Shown piece by piece: positions 61,070 to 64,000 of a stretch of 64,000 nucleotides of DNA. Below the pieces are notes generated by a model. It was not told the DNA's origin, searched no databases, and saw only the letters and a program-made list of their open reading frames with translations. Position 1 is the stretch's first letter. Each line of letters begins with the position of its first letter. This stretch comes from Alviniconcha marisindica (lineage: Eukaryota > Mollusca > Gastropoda > Provannidae), in the NCBI GenBank assembly GCA_018857735.1, contig JABMCL010002002.1:642001-706000 (forward strand). Reading direction: 5' to 3'. Made by a program: the position numbers and the translations under genes.

Positions 61070-61839
61070 GAAAACTCAAAATAAAGATCCCATCTTCCGG
61101 ACCAAGAAGCCACCCGAAACATCCCATGTCACCTGTTATACTAACTACAATGTAACCCATGATAAAAGCCCCCCCTCCACCCTTCTTTTTTTTCAACACT
61201 ACTTTTCCTTCATATGTCACTGAACCAGTCACCAAATGCCACTCCTCTTCCAACTTCAAGGCCACTTTACCAAATTTTCTGTGATGGTCTTAAATGCAGG
61301 GTCCCACTGCATCAACTTCCAACACAGAAATACCCGTACCAATGGTTCCCAAGCCTTGTTTAGTGTTATACTAATAACGGGGTTTATTACTAATCGTATT
61401 CTTTTAGCTTAATACTGTTCAACCTCTTACCCCCCCCTGATATTCCTTCTTAAAAGTGGTGGGTCCCACTGTCCCACAAGGAGAATGGAGCTTAAATAAT
61501 GCGCTCACAGGGTCTTCTATTGCCCCTTTGACCTCGATTGGTGTCGGTGATTAGTAATAATATGGTAATGAATTTACCCATAATTCAATTGAGGGAACAC
61601 CGTATTAACCCAATTCTCTCTGTCAGAGCTCATGAGCATTTCTGCCAATAAGTGAATAACCCGAATGGCGGTAACAGAGCAATAATTACATGTCCATAAG
61701 CGAGTTACAGTAACAGTGTAGTATTTCTACATCTAGCGGAACTCTTAGTCTTAGACAAAGATTCTTAGTTTCGTCGCACGTACTTGTTTGCTATGCTGCA
61801 CTGTCTGCCTGTAACTTTTACAAAGTTAAACCATCAAAC

Positions 61840-62110
61840 ACTCACTCTCTCATCCATTCAACTCAAAGGGAGTAATCAGCACTCGAAAGGCATCACACAA
61901 ACACAACAACAAAGAACTGAGTTGCTTATGGCAACTCTCAGCTGGCATGCAAGTAAATACAAGATACATAAGCTACCCCAGAGGTACATGCCAAGTGAGA
62001 GTTGCTGTAGGCGACTCAGGTCTTTGTTGTTGTTTGTGTGATGTCTTTTGAGTGCTAATTAACTTCCTTTGTGTTGATTATGCATGAGTGCTCTGGACCT
62101 CATTCTGTTT
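61840..62110. mobile_element. two family B copies in inverted, nearly touching orientation
   Basis: The left arm (61855-61975, minus) and right arm (61976-62110, plus) each carry the family B core: ACTCAGGTCTTTGTTGTTGT on the right, its complement with small changes on the left. The arms meet at CCCCAGAGGTACATGCC, so the locus can form a stem of about 110 bp. Confidence 0.8.
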
Positions 62111-62198
62111 CAGATTGTAGCCACTCTCTCATCCTTCAAATTATTTCTTTAAAAAATCCCCTGTTTAAGCTATTCTACTGATAGTGTGATTCCACTGA

Positions 62199-62279
<81 letters not shown>

Positions 62280-62282
62280 TGT
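62199..62282. repeat. (GT)n microsatellite
   Basis: A pure GT run of about 75 bases. Confidence 0.95.
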
Positions 62283-62624
62283 GCTCAGTGTTAGTACAGT
62301 AACACTGTTACTGTTATTATTATCATTAGTACTATAGCATTTTGCTAGTTGTTTACTCACATCCAATGAGCTACTACTTCTTACTTTCCTCTCACTTCAG
62401 TCACCATGTACTCACATTCAGTGTGACACAATTCTGTTTCATCACATTCTGATTATTTTACACTCATTATTAAATGAAGTATTACTTCTGAGTTTCCTCT
62501 GACAGGACGTTAAAATCCAATAACGAAGCAGCTTACTGAGTTTTCCTCATATTTCAATTAGCTTACATTCATTGAATTCAATGAAGTACTACTTCTAAGT
62601 TTCCTCAGAGTTTGCTCATCAAAA

Positions 62625-63200
62625 GCAGCAGAAGTTCAGAAGATACAATAAAACATAAACTGTCAAATTTTGATTCTACAGCCCTAAGCTTAACTGTGGC
62701 CTTGACCTTGAAGATAGCAACCCATTTTTTTTTCATATGACTCCCCCAGCTTATGATGGTGTATCACCATACCAAGTTTGGTTACAAAAGGTGCAGCAGT
62801 TCAGAAGATATGGTCTGAACAAACATTAATTGACATTTTGAATATTCAATGTGATTTTTACCTTGAACACAGCCATCCAATATTTTTCAAGGATATTTTG
62901 GCATATGACGCCCTACCATCAAAACTAAGTTTGTTTGCAAAAAAATCAATAGCCCAGAATATATCAGAAACAGTCATATTTTGATTAAACAAGCCCTCAC
63001 TGTGACCCTGACCTTGAATATATCAACCCATATTTTTTGCATGTCACTCTGTCCCACGATGATACACCACCATACCAAGTGTACTTACAAATTAGCTTGA
63101 GCGGTTCAGAAGATATGTCCTCTTGACAAAGCTGGACACACAGACTGACAGACACCATGATTCCAGCGACACCCCACCCACCTTTGTTACGGGGGTATAA
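62625..63200. mobile_element. decayed repeat element with GACCTTGA / CCATACCAAG modules
   Basis: Three imperfect modules of about 180 bp share GTTCAGAAGATAT, a (TGA)CCTTGA segment, a CACCATACCAAGT segment and a long AT stretch. The 3' end reads ACAGACTGACAGACACC then TTACGGGGGTATAAT. This module order is typical of a widespread invertebrate interspersed repeat ending in a GGGGGTATAA-like motif. Its transposition class is unknown to me. Confidence 0.6.
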
Positions 63201-63204
63201 TTAA

Positions 63205-63545
63205 AAAAATCAAGACTTGACAAGAGACTCTGAGAGTGAGGAAATCTCTGGGTAACGCTGGGGAAGTATAACATACTCTGGGAAAACATATATATAATAC
63301 AGGAGATTCATAGGGGATAGACCTGAACTGTCAAAGATTGACCCAGAGGGAGAAACCAGACAGGGGAGACCCCAGGTAACTAGACACTTGGGACTCATCA
63401 GGTAAAACTGGGGAAACCAGACTCGAGAGGCACCTGTAATGCTGAGGAAACAAGACGCAAGAGATTGACAAAGACTAGACTGAAGACACAAGAGACTCAG
63501 AGAAACACTGGAAAAATAAGACTGAGGCAGAGCTTTCACTCAGCC
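63205..63545. repeat. degenerate repeat of about 35-45 bp (CTGGGGAAAC-type units)
   Basis: Recurrent AACGCTGGGGAA, AAACTGGGGAAACCAGAC and AGAGACTCAGAGAAACACTG segments. No coding support. Confidence 0.55.
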
Positions 63546-64000
63546 GCTCTCTCATAGTCTCCCTTCTTCTAGAGGAAACTACCATGGAGGTAGTACCTCT
63601 TGGCCACCATCTCATTCTCATACTCATAGTCTCAAGGTCCCTCTGGCCACTAAAAAAACTTCCATCAACAGTGAGAGAGATGGGGGAGGGAGCCGGGGGA
63701 GGGGGAGAGTGGAGGGGGGGGGGACCCTGGGGAAATAAGACAGAGGCACTACCACTTATTGCCACTCAGCCCCCACTCATCTAACTCCCTTTATTCCTTT
63801 GATCACAGAAGACCATTTCAAACAGACAGCAGAAAAGGAGAAAAGTAAGAGAAGAAGAGGGAGGGGACTTGGAACACAAGACAGGAGAAAGCGTCACCAG
63901 TCAAAAATTCCCATTTTATTCTTTGACCAGTAATAAGCCTCTATCATCAAGTAACAGTAACACTAATAGGCAGATGGGAGTATCAGACGCGCTGGGTAGA

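Overview
This window is eukaryotic, almost certainly from a lophotrochozoan animal. I infer a marine mollusc, probably a gastropod. The evidence is a spliced metazoan gene with canonical GT-AG introns, abundant CA/GT, GA and TA microsatellites, a tRNA-derived SINE family, decayed LINE 3' ends and a piggyBac-type non-autonomous DNA transposon. The lineage is an inference from sequence style. Nothing here is prokaryotic.

Layout. (1) Bases 2-163 (+) are the last coding exon of an SLC52-type riboflavin transporter whose body lies left of the window. (2) Bases 164-30866 are a gene-poor stretch of about 30.7 kb between two convergent genes. It holds a C-rich minisatellite (0.6-1.1 kb), a broken RNase H-bearing non-LTR retrotransposon with flanking inverted copies (2.2-4.2 kb), SINE copies (5.6, 9.4, 15.2, 18.0 kb), LINE 3' remnants (6.8-8.2 kb), a second short interspersed family (7.6, 10.2, 19.4 kb) and large minisatellites (21.1-22.4, 23.8-24.4, 25.0, 25.7, 26.6-28.0, 29.2-30.1 kb). 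(3) Bases 56676 down to 30867 (-) are a complete class I (EF-hand) diacylglycerol kinase gene in 23 coding exons, with a strong Kozak ATG and a stop in the last exon. It encodes a recoverin-homology region, two EF-hands, two C1 domains, and the catalytic and accessory kinase domains. (4) Bases 56677-64000 are its 5' flank, with a CpG-rich patch at 58.04-58.20 kb, SINE, MITE and LINE fragments, microsatellites and an inverted pair of the second short family at 61.85-62.1 kb.

The most striking observation is inside the kinase gene. At least nine exon-intron junctions have been copied into the adjoining intron, usually as tandem arrays in which every unit carries the junction itself, sometimes with part of the exon. 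The clearest cases are the donors of exons 5 and 17 and the acceptors of exons 2, 3, 11, 12, 19 and 21. The result is dozens of decoy splice sites beside the real ones. The array seeded by the exon 5 donor lies beside an exon that reads as frameshifted: about 8 bases appear to be missing from a conserved motif. With that net shift allowed for, the gene encodes about 885 residues, including a roughly 122-residue Ser-rich insertion just before the first EF-hand.
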